DNA of 25,921 nucleotides, from NCBI GenBank assembly GCA_052066835.1, contig JBQHRJ010000030.1; one strand, 5' to 3'. The translations under genes and the position numbers were made by a program. Shown in pieces: positions 1 through 6,565 of this stretch (the stretch's first letter is position 1; each line of letters opens with the position of its first letter). The notes below the pieces were generated by a model. The model was not told where the DNA came from. It searched no databases and was given only the letters and a program-made list of their open reading frames with translations. The DNA comes from UBA2821 sp902763335 (GTDB taxonomy: Bacteria > Bacillota > Clostridia > Lachnospirales > Lachnospiraceae).

Positions 1-23
1 GATTTATGGTTTCTAGCAACTCC

Positions 24-52
24 ATTATACCACAAACCGTGAGGAGATTTTT
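24..52 (-). promoter_or_regulatory. Possible extended -10 promoter firing leftward out of the window
   Basis: Read on the minus strand, positions 29 to 24 are a perfect TATAAT preceded by TGG, which gives the extended -10 form TGnTATAAT. The -35 area (about 47-52) is AT-rich without a good TTGACA match, which extended -10 promoters tolerate. It would drive a gene lying to the left of the window. No minus-strand coding start is visible inside the window, so the target is unknown. Confidence 0.4.
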
Positions 53-64
53 ATTTTTAGCAAC

Positions 65-88
65 AAAAAAATGCCGTATTTATGCGGC
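65..88 (-). terminator. Possible leftward intrinsic terminator
   Basis: GCCG at 73-76 pairs with CGGC at 85-88, and T77-G84 and A78-T83 can extend the stem to six pairs. On the minus strand this hairpin is followed by one A and seven T residues (plus-strand A65-A71). The layout fits an intrinsic terminator for leftward transcription. The stem is short and no minus-strand gene lies immediately to its right, so the assignment is tentative. Confidence 0.35.
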
Positions 89-92
89 TTGT

Positions 93-109
93 GGCGTTTC
101 GCAAACGCC
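93..109. promoter_or_regulatory. Perfect 7-3-7 inverted repeat upstream of the first gene
   Basis: GGCGTTT (93-99) and AAACGCC (103-109) are exact inverted copies separated by CGC. The repeat sits 36 bases before the start at 145, between a weak -35-like TTGTGG (89-94) and a weak -10-like TATCAT (110-115). It could be a repressor operator or an RNA hairpin in the leader. The sequence does not decide between these. Confidence 0.35.
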
Positions 110-144
110 TATCATTTTGTTATTTAGAAAGGAGACATAGCGAT

Positions 145-705
145 ATGGATAATCAGACACCAATAAATAAAATGATAGATGCATTCGGAGAACTGGGGGT
201 AGAAGCCGACCCAGTCATTAATTTAGCGAGGAAACAAATAACAGTAAGGATAGCAAATGGAGTATGTGAGGGAGTACGAATAATCTATTCATGCAATACA
301 CAGTCAATAGATGTTTTAGACAGCACAGATAAGTTAATATTACATGAGGGATATATAGCACTATATGATGAAGATGATTTTAAGCGATTGTATGAAACTA
401 TAGTAGAAAACATTGACTTTAAAGCACCCGATGGTTTTGACGATTTAACTGATGTAGACTTCACAACTGACACAGATAATTTTGTGGCACCTGATGGCTT
501 TGACGACCTAACAGACGAAGCTGACTTGATAGAAAGTACAGACACTGATACCGAAGGTATTATAAACGATGAAGAGATTTCATGGAGAGCAGGTATTTAT
601 CCTACAGTTAATGCAAGTGTTGTTCCAAGTTATATTTCATCTTGCAGGGTTGTAGCTTTAGTTTATAATGACACCACAGATGCTAAAAAACTCAAGCCTA
701 TGTAA
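145..705 (+). CDS. Acidic hypothetical protein with a duplicated ten-residue motif
   Basis: I do not recognise this 186-residue protein. The start at 145 is chosen because AAAGGAG lies 11 bases before it. An upstream in-frame ATG at 82 lacks a ribosome binding site and runs through the two leader hairpins. No signal peptide or membrane segment is visible, so it is probably cytoplasmic. The middle (about residues 76-145) is very rich in Asp and Glu, and the motif APDGFDDLTD occurs twice, at residues 94-103 and 115-124. The two copies differ at several synonymous positions in the DNA, so the protein motif has been kept while the DNA drifted. The N-terminal 90 residues look like a small alpha/beta fold. 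The C-terminal 40 residues (from WRAGIYP) are less acidic. It is the only plus-strand gene left of the metal operon and ends in its own terminator. Confidence 0.6.
   Translation: MDNQTPINKMIDAFGELGVEADPVINLARKQITVRIANGVCEGVRIIYSCNTQSIDVLDSTDKLILHEGYIALYDEDDFKRLYETIVENIDFKAPDGFDDLTDVDFTTDTDNFVAPDGFDDLTDEADLIESTDTDTEGIINDEEISWRAGIYPTVNASVVPSYISSCRVVALVYNDTTDAKKLKPM
424..516 (+). repeat. Duplicated APDGFDDLTD-coding segment
   Basis: Two 30-base segments (424-453 and 487-516) encode the same ten residues but differ at several third codon positions. The spacer is 33 bases and is also Asp/Thr-rich. The pattern suggests an old internal duplication kept by selection on the protein. Confidence 0.7.
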
Positions 706-727
706 ATATAGAACTTGAGTTTTTTTT
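685..727. terminator. Bidirectional intrinsic terminator between converging genes
   Basis: CTCAAG (691-696), preceded by six A residues, pairs with CTTGAG (714-719), followed by eight T residues. The A-tract and T-tract extend the stem, so the element can work in both directions: for the gene ending at 705 and for the leftward operon ending at 817. The left arm lies inside the last codons of the upstream gene, whose stop codon (703-705) is in the loop. Confidence 0.75.
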
Positions 728-816
728 AATATTTTAATTAATGATAACAAGATTTCCCGTCTGTGTTTCTTTTTTACTACACTATAAAATCAAGCATTTC
801 CGCCACTTTTCACTCC

Positions 817-2019
817 TTACTTTTCATCAACCACCTGAAAAATATAGAATTTTAAATAATATGACTCATCTGCAGCCCAGAGTATCGGGTGGTCCGGTGC
901 CTGTGTACGGTATTCAACCTGTCTCAATCTTTTGTGTACATTATGTGCAGCTTGATTGATGGTCTTAGTAAACAGTTCATATGACATGAAATGTGAGCAT
1001 GAGCATGTTGCCAGAAATCCACCATCTTTTACAAGCTTCATTCCGCGCAGGTTGATTTCTCTGTAACCTTTTATTGCATTTTTAATAGAATTTCGGGATT
1101 TGGTAAATGCGGGTGGATCAAGTATTACAACATCATATTTTTCACCTGATTTCTCAAGGGCAGGTAACAGTTCAAATACATCCTCACATTTAAAATGCAC
1201 TACATTTTCAAGATTGTTTAACCTTGCATTTTCTTCAGCCTGTGATACAGCAAGAGCGGAGGCGTCCACACCTGTTACATCGGTGGCACCGGCATAGCCG
1301 GCATTTAGGGCAAACGAACCTGTGTGAGTAAAACAGTCAAGAACCTTTGCACCTTTGCATAACCGCTGGATGGCGAGACGGTTATATTTCTGGTCGAGGA
1401 AGAAGCCGGTTTTCTGACCGTTCTTGACATCCACAATGTATTTAACACCATTTTCAACAATCTCTACATTAGTGTCAAATTCATCTCCGATAAATCCTTT
1501 AACACGCTCCATCCCTTCGTTTAATCTGACTTTGGCATCACTTCTCTCGTATACACCGCGGATTATTATTCCGTCATCCTTAAGTACATCTTTAAGGGCA
1601 TCGATTATCCGAAGTTTTAATTTGTCAATGCCGAGAGCGAGGGACTCTACGACGAGTACATCCGAGAATTTATCGATAACAAGTCCCGGAAGGAAATCAG
1701 CTTCGCCGAATATGATACGGCAGCTTGAAGTGTCAACAGTCTTTTTCCTGTATTCCCACGCATCCTTTACGCGTTTCTTTAAAAAATCTGAATCTATATC
1801 TGCGTCTGCATTTTTGGATAAAATTCGCACAGTTATTTTGGAATTCGTATTAATAAATCCTTTTCCCATAGGATATCCGTCAAAGTCGGCTACATTTACG
1901 ATGTCACCGTTTTCAAAATCACCGTCTATTTTTGCTATTTCATTGTCATATACCCAGAGTCCGCCGGATTTTAATGTGCGGCCCTCGCCTTTTTTCAAAA
2001 TTACGGTTGTTGTATTCAT
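817..2019 (-). CDS. rlmI: Class I SAM-dependent 23S rRNA cytosine-C5 methyltransferase (RlmI family)
   Basis: This 400-residue protein matches the RlmI/YwbD family, which methylates a cytosine of 23S rRNA (C1962 in E. coli). Residues 1-75 form the N-terminal PUA RNA-binding domain (LWVYDNEI near residue 21). The Rossmann methyltransferase domain has motif I VLDCFTHTG at 226-234, an acidic SAM-ribose residue in VTGVDAS, the catalytic-loop motif DPPAF at 301-305 and the Cys motif TCSCS around 338-342, whose cysteines suit m5C chemistry. Length is normal for the family. It is the last gene of the leftward operon. Its ATG shares one base with the stop codon of the metal-binding lipoprotein gene (TAATG), and an AAAGGA site lies inside that gene, which points to translational coupling. 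The exact target base is inferred from the family. Confidence 0.9.
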   Translation of the reverse strand: MNTTTVILKKGEGRTLKSGGLWVYDNEIAKIDGDFENGDIVNVADFDGYPMGKGFINTNSKITVRILSKNADADIDSDFLKKRVKDAWEYRKKTVDTSSCRIIFGEADFLPGLVIDKFSDVLVVESLALGIDKLKLRIIDALKDVLKDDGIIIRGVYERSDAKVRLNEGMERVKGFIGDEFDTNVEIVENGVKYIVDVKNGQKTGFFLDQKYNRLAIQRLCKGAKVLDCFTHTGSFALNAGYAGATDVTGVDASALAVSQAEENARLNNLENVVHFKCEDVFELLPALEKSGEKYDVVILDPPAFTKSRNSIKNAIKGYREINLRGMKLVKDGGFLATCSCSHFMSYELFTKTINQAAHNVHKRLRQVEYRTQAPDHPILWAADESYYLKFYIFQVVDEK

Positions 2020-3014
2020 TATTCAAGTCCTTTCTTAAGTGCTTTAACATTTTCTTCCATCATCTTAACATAAGTTATGCCATCGTCAAACTGTTTTTGT
2101 GTTACATTGTGGCAGGAATAAAAAATACTTTTCTTTGCACCGGTTGAACTGCATATTGTATCAGCTATTTTTGTACTGCTGAGTTCAAGATAGTACACAG
2201 TAGAAATTTTCTCTTTCTTTACTTTATCAATGAGGAACTTTACTGTATCCACACTCGGTTCTGTATCTGTGCTGCATCCGCTGAATGCGGCATAATAATC
2301 AAGTCCGTATTCATCAACAAAATATCTCAGTGCAAATTTGTCTGCAAAAACAAGAGTTTTAACTCTGGCATGCTCCACAACATCTTTAAATTCTTTGTCA
2401 AGATTATCAAGCTGTGTTACATAGTTGTTACAGTTTGTCTGATAATAGTCGGCATTATCAGGATCGGCTGATTTAAGCGTGTCACATATCTGATTTACTA
2501 AAATGACGGCATTGGCAGGAGAAGTCCATATGTGTTCGTCGTATTCCTCTTCTTCGTGGTCATCGTCATGTTTATCCGAGTCATCATGGTCATCGCTGTG
2601 CTCATGGCTGTCTTCCATACCTTCCTTGTGTTCTTCGGTGACAATATCCACATAATCCATCATCCTGAGAATCTTAAAATCATTTTTGGATGAATCAAGA
2701 ACACGATCAGCCCAGTGTTCTATAGTTCCGCCATTGTAAATGAAAATGTCGGCTTTACTGATATTTATCATATCATCGGTTGTCGGCTCAAATGAGTGGG
2801 TATCCATTCCGGCAGGGACAATCATGGTAAGATTTACCTTGTCACCGGCAATCTGCCTTACAAAATCATAGTATGGAAATAATGTGGTTACAATGTTAAG
2901 TTTGCCGTTATTTTCTATATTTATATTATTTTTTTTAACTGTACCGCAGCCACTTAGAAATAATGTCAGCAATGCGACCGATATAATGGCTGTCAGAAAT
3001 CTTTTTTTATTCAT
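2019..3014 (-). CDS. znuA: Zinc/manganese-type ABC transporter substrate-binding lipoprotein (ZnuA/AdcA family)
   Basis: This 331-residue lipoprotein should capture a divalent metal, probably zinc, outside the membrane and pass it to an ABC permease. The start at 3014 is set by GGAGG five bases upstream. The N-terminus is a type II signal peptide with lipobox LSGC (lipidated Cys23). The cluster A-I fold carries His73 in DTHSFEP, a His/Asp/Glu-rich loop at about 129-161 and His161 in DEHIW. Where many ZnuA proteins have the third ligand His, this one reads VFADKFALRYF with Asp225. A later acidic segment, CSTDTEPS, lies around 247-254. The His-rich loop is typical of zinc rather than manganese binders. 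The gene overlaps the Fur-family gene by 8 bases, so it should share its metal control. No permease or ATPase gene is present in the window. Confidence 0.88.
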   Translation of the reverse strand: MNKKRFLTAIISVALLTLFLSGCGTVKKNNINIENNGKLNIVTTLFPYYDFVRQIAGDKVNLTMIVPAGMDTHSFEPTTDDMINISKADIFIYNGGTIEHWADRVLDSSKNDFKILRMMDYVDIVTEEHKEGMEDSHEHSDDHDDSDKHDDDHEEEEYDEHIWTSPANAVILVNQICDTLKSADPDNADYYQTNCNNYVTQLDNLDKEFKDVVEHARVKTLVFADKFALRYFVDEYGLDYYAAFSGCSTDTEPSVDTVKFLIDKVKKEKISTVYYLELSSTKIADTICSSTGAKKSIFYSCHNVTQKQFDDGITYVKMMEENVKALKKGLE

Positions 3015-3450
3015 TGCATCCTCCATGTGTATTTGGGTTTTCAACGGATGATGAGTCTGTATTGCACAGGCAGTCCTTACATACTCCGTAGAAAACCGTT
3101 TTGTTACTGTTGATGTTAAATTCATGTTCCGTATTAATGTGGTTATAAAACTCCTCAAGATGAGAACAATTTACCTTTATAATGTTTCCACATTTTTCGC
3201 ATTTAAGACCAAAATAAGTCTCTTTATCATTTTTTTCATATTTAAAACATGCACAGTTCATACCGTCCACTTTAATTTTACTGATGGCGCCCTGTTCAAT
3301 AAGCCTTTCTAAATGCCGGTAAATAGTGGTCAGTCCTATTTTAATATGCTGTTCATTCATATAATCGGCAATCTGGCTGACGGTCAGATACTCGTCATTG
3401 TTGTGGGCAAAATAGTTGAGAATGGCTTGCTGTTGTTTGGTGTTGTACAT
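3007..3450 (-). CDS. Fur-family metal-responsive repressor, probably Zur-like
   Basis: This 147-residue protein is a Fur-family DNA-binding regulator. The winged helix fills residues 1-75, with recognition helix TTIYRHLERL at 41-50. The dimerisation domain has the two Cys pairs of the structural zinc site, CEKC at 84-87 and CKDC at 124-127. The motif that usually precedes the first pair (HxHLxC) is replaced by YFGLKC, so the regulatory metal site differs from canonical Fur or Zur. It is the first gene of an operon with the ZnuA-like lipoprotein, which argues for zinc sensing. An AAAGGA site lies before the ATG at 3450. The promoter -10 is overlapped by a perfect Fur-type palindrome, so the operon is very likely self-repressed. 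Fur or PerR function cannot be excluded from sequence. Confidence 0.88.
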   Translation of the reverse strand: MYNTKQQQAILNYFAHNNDEYLTVSQIADYMNEQHIKIGLTTIYRHLERLIEQGAISKIKVDGMNCACFKYEKNDKETYFGLKCEKCGNIIKVNCSHLEEFYNHINTEHEFNINSNKTVFYGVCKDCLCNTDSSSVENPNTHGGCNE

Positions 3451-3497
3451 TTTAAATCCTTTCTACAGAGATGTAAAATCCTAATAAATCTATAAAA

Positions 3498-3524
3498 AAT
3501 TGAAAATGAAAATCATTTTCAATT
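3498..3524. promoter_or_regulatory. Fur-family operator (perfect 12-3-12 palindrome)
   Basis: AATTGAAAATGA (3498-3509) and TCATTTTCAATT (3513-3524) are exact inverted copies around AAA. Inside lies a perfect 7-1-7 Fur-type box, TGAAAAT-C-ATTTTCA (3507-3521), and a second, imperfect one is offset six bases to the left. Overlapping boxes of this kind are known to bind two Fur dimers. The right end overlaps the -10 element of the leftward operon. Confidence 0.88.
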
Positions 3525-3549
3525 CTACACCACAATCAAAAAAAGTCAA
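3522..3549 (-). promoter_or_regulatory. Promoter of the Fur-family/znuA/rlmI operon
   Basis: On the minus strand, -35 TTGACT (plus 3544-3549) and -10 TAGAAT (plus 3522-3527) are separated by 16 bases. The palindromic operator begins in the -10 and covers the expected start of transcription, so bound repressor would block polymerase. Confidence 0.75.
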
Positions 3550-3557
3550 GCAAAATA

Positions 3558-3586
3558 TTGTATTAAACCTGTGTTATGGATATAAT
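3558..3586 (+). promoter_or_regulatory. Promoter of the SGNH hydrolase operon
   Basis: -35 TTGTAT (3558-3563) and a perfect -10 TATAAT (3581-3586) are separated by 17 bases. The expected start of transcription is about 50 bases before the ATG at 3644. The Fur-type operator ends 33 bases upstream of the -35, so it is not placed to block this promoter directly. Confidence 0.75.
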
Positions 3587-3643
3587 AATTGTAGGTTAAT
3601 GAAATATCAGTATGATTATGAAACTGTAATGGAGGTTTCAAAA

Positions 3644-5500
3644 ATGAACTATATATTAAAAATCCAGACATTTGTTATGATGTTTATTTTTGCATGTATG
3701 GCAGGAAAGGGTCAGACTGCTAAGGCAGATGAAACAGTTAATTCGCAGAGTGTCTATGAGAAACTTGATAAGGGAGAGGATGTGAATATTCTTATATTGG
3801 GAGATTCTATTGGAATAAGCAGCCATGCCAGTGATACAGAACATTCATGGGTTTATCAGATGGAACAGAGTCTTGAAGAACGGTATGGTTCAGGCATATA
3901 TATAAATAATATGTCGATGAATGGGAATATAAGTTATTCGGAATATGTAAGGGCCAAGGCACTTAAAGATGGTGTGAACTATGACCTTGCAATATTATGT
4001 GTGGGGGAAAATGACAGTGTGGATGAGTTTTCACCATATTACGAAGCTCTTATAAGAGCGGTGGCAGAGAAATATAAAAACTGTCAGATAATATCAGTGC
4101 TTCAGAGTTCACAGACATACGAGTCCGAGAAGATACAAAAGACCATTGCATTGTGTGAGCATTATGACATACCTATGGCGGATACCATAGCAGCATTTGC
4201 GCAGAGCGGCATACCATATGAACAGTTGAGCTCCGACGGTATTCATCCGAATGACACAGGATATGAGATATATACAAATACGGTAGTGGGACTTATAGAC
4301 AGTCTTGTGAATAGTGATACAGTGCATGCCTGTGCAAAAAATATGGAGCCGCTTGACACGGATGCGGCAGATTTTAGTGGATTTTCGTACTATTCAGTCA
4401 AAGATTTCTCATATGATGGCAAAAATACATATGATATAGACGTGTCAAATGTATCCGGCACTCTGGGACTGGATTTCGGAATAATCAGAACGGATTGTGT
4501 AACAGAAGTATATGTGGACGGAGAACTTCAGGAGCAGAATGTGTCATTAAAGAACATCAGAAGGTATATAACTCCGGTGGGGAAAATTTCAGCAAAGACA
4601 CATATAAAAATCGTCATTTCAAATGATGTGCAGGCGAGTCTGTTCTGTGGAATGATAATAAGTGGTTCAGGCAATCCTCCGGTAAATAATGCGTCATTCC
4701 TTACCCAGCCAAAGATTACGGGAGCAAAAAATACATCTCTCGGAGTAAAAGTAATGTGGGAACCGGAAGAAAATGTAACGGGATATGCAATTTACAGAAA
4801 AAATCTTGGAAGTGAAGTTTACCACAAAATAGGAAGTGTTTATTCAGGAGATACGGACAGTTACATTGACATGAAAGCAAAGTCCGGAAAGACATACACA
4901 TATGCAGTAAGGGCTGTGAGAGACGATGTGCCGGGATTTTATGAACCGGGAATAAAGAACACATATATTGCATCTCCGGAACTGAATTTAAAGAATGGTG
5001 AAAATTCAGTTGAATTGTCGTGGAACAAGATAAACGGTGCAAAAGAATATATTGTATACAGAAAAGAATATGGCGGAAAGTGGCGTAAAATCAGAGAAGT
5101 AAAGGGAAAAACATCGACGCAGTGCCATGATTATAACGTGGAAAGTAATACGCTATACATGTATTGTGTCAAGGCGGTCAACAGTGCCATTAAAAGTGAA
5201 AAATCAAAAGAGAATGCCATAACATATGTTCAGGTACCGGTTATGAAGAAACTTCAGAATACGAAGAGTGGAATAAAAGTCAGATGGAACGAAGTTGACG
5301 GTGCGGACAGATATTATTTGTACAGAAAGACAGGAAACGGCAAATACAAATTAGTAAAGAAATTAAATGACATCGATAACACATGTTATACAGACACCAA
5401 AGTAAAAGCAGGAAAAACGTACAGTTATATGGTAAAGGCTGAAATAGACGGAAGCAGCAGTTGCTATTCAAAACACAAGTCGATACGGAGGGAAAAATGA
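3644..5500 (+). CDS. Secreted SGNH/GDSL-family hydrolase with three C-terminal Fn3-like modules
   Basis: This is a 618-residue exported protein. GGAGG eight bases before 3644 fixes the start, and a signal peptide with probable cleavage after AKA (residue 28) follows. The SGNH domain (about 45-225) shows block I LGDS with nucleophile Ser55, block III GENDS with Asn123 and block V DGIH with Asp198 and His201. Family members are esterases or deacetylases acting on acylated sugars or lipids. The substrate here is unknown. Residues about 232-345 form a beta-rich domain I do not recognise. Three Fn3-like modules follow (about 356-444, 446-530 and 531-615), each with a Y-x-x-YRK signature. No sortase motif or membrane anchor is visible. 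The stop codon overlaps the glycosyltransferase start (ATGA), so the two are translationally coupled. Deacylation of a surface glycan is an inference. Confidence 0.82.
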   Translation: MNYILKIQTFVMMFIFACMAGKGQTAKADETVNSQSVYEKLDKGEDVNILILGDSIGISSHASDTEHSWVYQMEQSLEERYGSGIYINNMSMNGNISYSEYVRAKALKDGVNYDLAILCVGENDSVDEFSPYYEALIRAVAEKYKNCQIISVLQSSQTYESEKIQKTIALCEHYDIPMADTIAAFAQSGIPYEQLSSDGIHPNDTGYEIYTNTVVGLIDSLVNSDTVHACAKNMEPLDTDAADFSGFSYYSVKDFSYDGKNTYDIDVSNVSGTLGLDFGIIRTDCVTEVYVDGELQEQNVSLKNIRRYITPVGKISAKTHIKIVISNDVQASLFCGMIISGSGNPPVNNASFLTQPKITGAKNTSLGVKVMWEPEENVTGYAIYRKNLGSEVYHKIGSVYSGDTDSYIDMKAKSGKTYTYAVRAVRDDVPGFYEPGIKNTYIASPELNLKNGENSVELSWNKINGAKEYIVYRKEYGGKWRKIREVKGKTSTQCHDYNVESNTLYMYCVKAVNSAIKSEKSKENAITYVQVPVMKKLQNTKSGIKVRWNEVDGADRYYLYRKTGNGKYKLVKKLNDIDNTCYTDTKVKAGKTYSYMVKAEIDGSSSCYSKHKSIRREK

Positions 5501-6537
5501 TTACAATAAGCATTTGCATGATAGTTAAAAACGAGGCAGAAACCCTTGCAAGATGTCTTGATTCACTTAAGGGGATTGGTGATGAGATAATCGTGGTTGA
5601 TACCGGCTCAACGGATGAAACTAAAAAAATTGCTGCAAAGTATACAGATAAAATATATGATTTTAAATGGATAGACGACTTTAGTGCAGCCAGAAATTTC
5701 TGTTTTTCAAAGGCTGGTATGGATTATATATATACTGCAGATGCAGACGAGATTCTCGATGAGGACAATTATCACAGATTTATGGATTTAAAAAAGGCGA
5801 TGATTGATGATGTGGAAATAGTCCAGATGAAATATATAAATGATACTGCGGATAACAGTGTGCAAAACAGCGTTGCGGAATACAGACCAAAATTATTCAA
5901 AAGACTGAGGACATTTACATGGATAGACCCTGTACATGAAACAGTCAGACTGAATCCTGTAGTATTTGATAGTGACATATCTATACTTCATTGTCCGGTG
6001 GGAATACATAATACGAGAGATTTTGGAATATTTAACAGACAGATAAGAAGAGGAATACCACTGTCATCAAGAATCAGAAATATGTATGCAAGGGAACTGT
6101 TAAAAGGCGGCAGTGCAGAGGATTTCAATAAAGTAACCGAATATTTTGAAGGTGTATACGATAGTGAAGAAACAAATGATGATGCAAAAAAAGAGGCAGC
6201 ATGTGTTCTTGCAAGAACATACAGACTTAATGGTGACATGGTGAACTTCTTTAAATATGCATTGAAGGACATGCTCACTACACCATGTTCGGAAATCTGT
6301 TATGACATTGGCGAAGTATATTACGAGACAGGCGATTATCTGGAGGCTGCCATATGGTATTACAATGCGGTATACGAAACAGGCAGCATACTGGACATAC
6401 ATACATCTGGGGATATGTCATTGTACCGTCTGGCAGACTGTTACGAAAAACTCTCTGAAAATGATAAAATATACACCGAAATGTATAAACAATATAAAGA
6501 ACTTGCAGATAACTGGAAAATTCCGGAAGAAATATAG
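5497..6537 (+). CDS. GT2 family glycosyltransferase with helical (TPR-like) C-terminal half
   Basis: This 346-residue cytoplasmic enzyme transfers a sugar from a nucleotide sugar to an unknown acceptor. The GT-A domain starts at once with ISICMIVKNE and has VVDTGSTDET (about 34-43), DFSAARN (about 61-67) and the metal-binding DADE (82-85). The region around WIDPVHE resembles the acceptor side of this subfamily. From about residue 195 the sequence becomes helical with TPR-like character, an arrangement seen in GT2 enzymes that glycosylate peptides or build cell-surface glycans (SunS-like architecture). No membrane segment is present. The start at 5497 is supported by GGAGGG and overlaps the upstream stop by four bases (ATGA). 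It lies between two secreted Fn3-repeat proteins, so it may modify one of them or a surface polymer. That role is inference. Confidence 0.82.
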   Translation: MITISICMIVKNEAETLARCLDSLKGIGDEIIVVDTGSTDETKKIAAKYTDKIYDFKWIDDFSAARNFCFSKAGMDYIYTADADEILDEDNYHRFMDLKKAMIDDVEIVQMKYINDTADNSVQNSVAEYRPKLFKRLRTFTWIDPVHETVRLNPVVFDSDISILHCPVGIHNTRDFGIFNRQIRRGIPLSSRIRNMYARELLKGGSAEDFNKVTEYFEGVYDSEETNDDAKKEAACVLARTYRLNGDMVNFFKYALKDMLTTPCSEICYDIGEVYYETGDYLEAAIWYYNAVYETGSILDIHTSGDMSLYRLADCYEKLSENDKIYTEMYKQYKELADNWKIPEEI

Positions 6538-6565
6538 AGAATAAAAAATACGAAAGGAGAATCAT

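Noticed and set aside
1424..2038. Long open frame on the plus strand opposite the methyltransferase gene (204 codons)
   Set aside because: It is antisense to a clear RlmI-family gene, is Ser/Thr-rich without a recognisable domain, and has no good ribosome binding site.
3498..3524. Fur-type palindrome as a rho-independent terminator
   Set aside because: It is AT-rich with a very weak stem and lies over a promoter rather than at a gene end.
3500..3643. Upstream TTG start extending the SGNH protein by 48 residues
   Set aside because: It would start inside the Fur-type operator, upstream of the promoter at 3558-3586, and would bury the signal peptide. The ATG at 3644 has a strong ribosome binding site.
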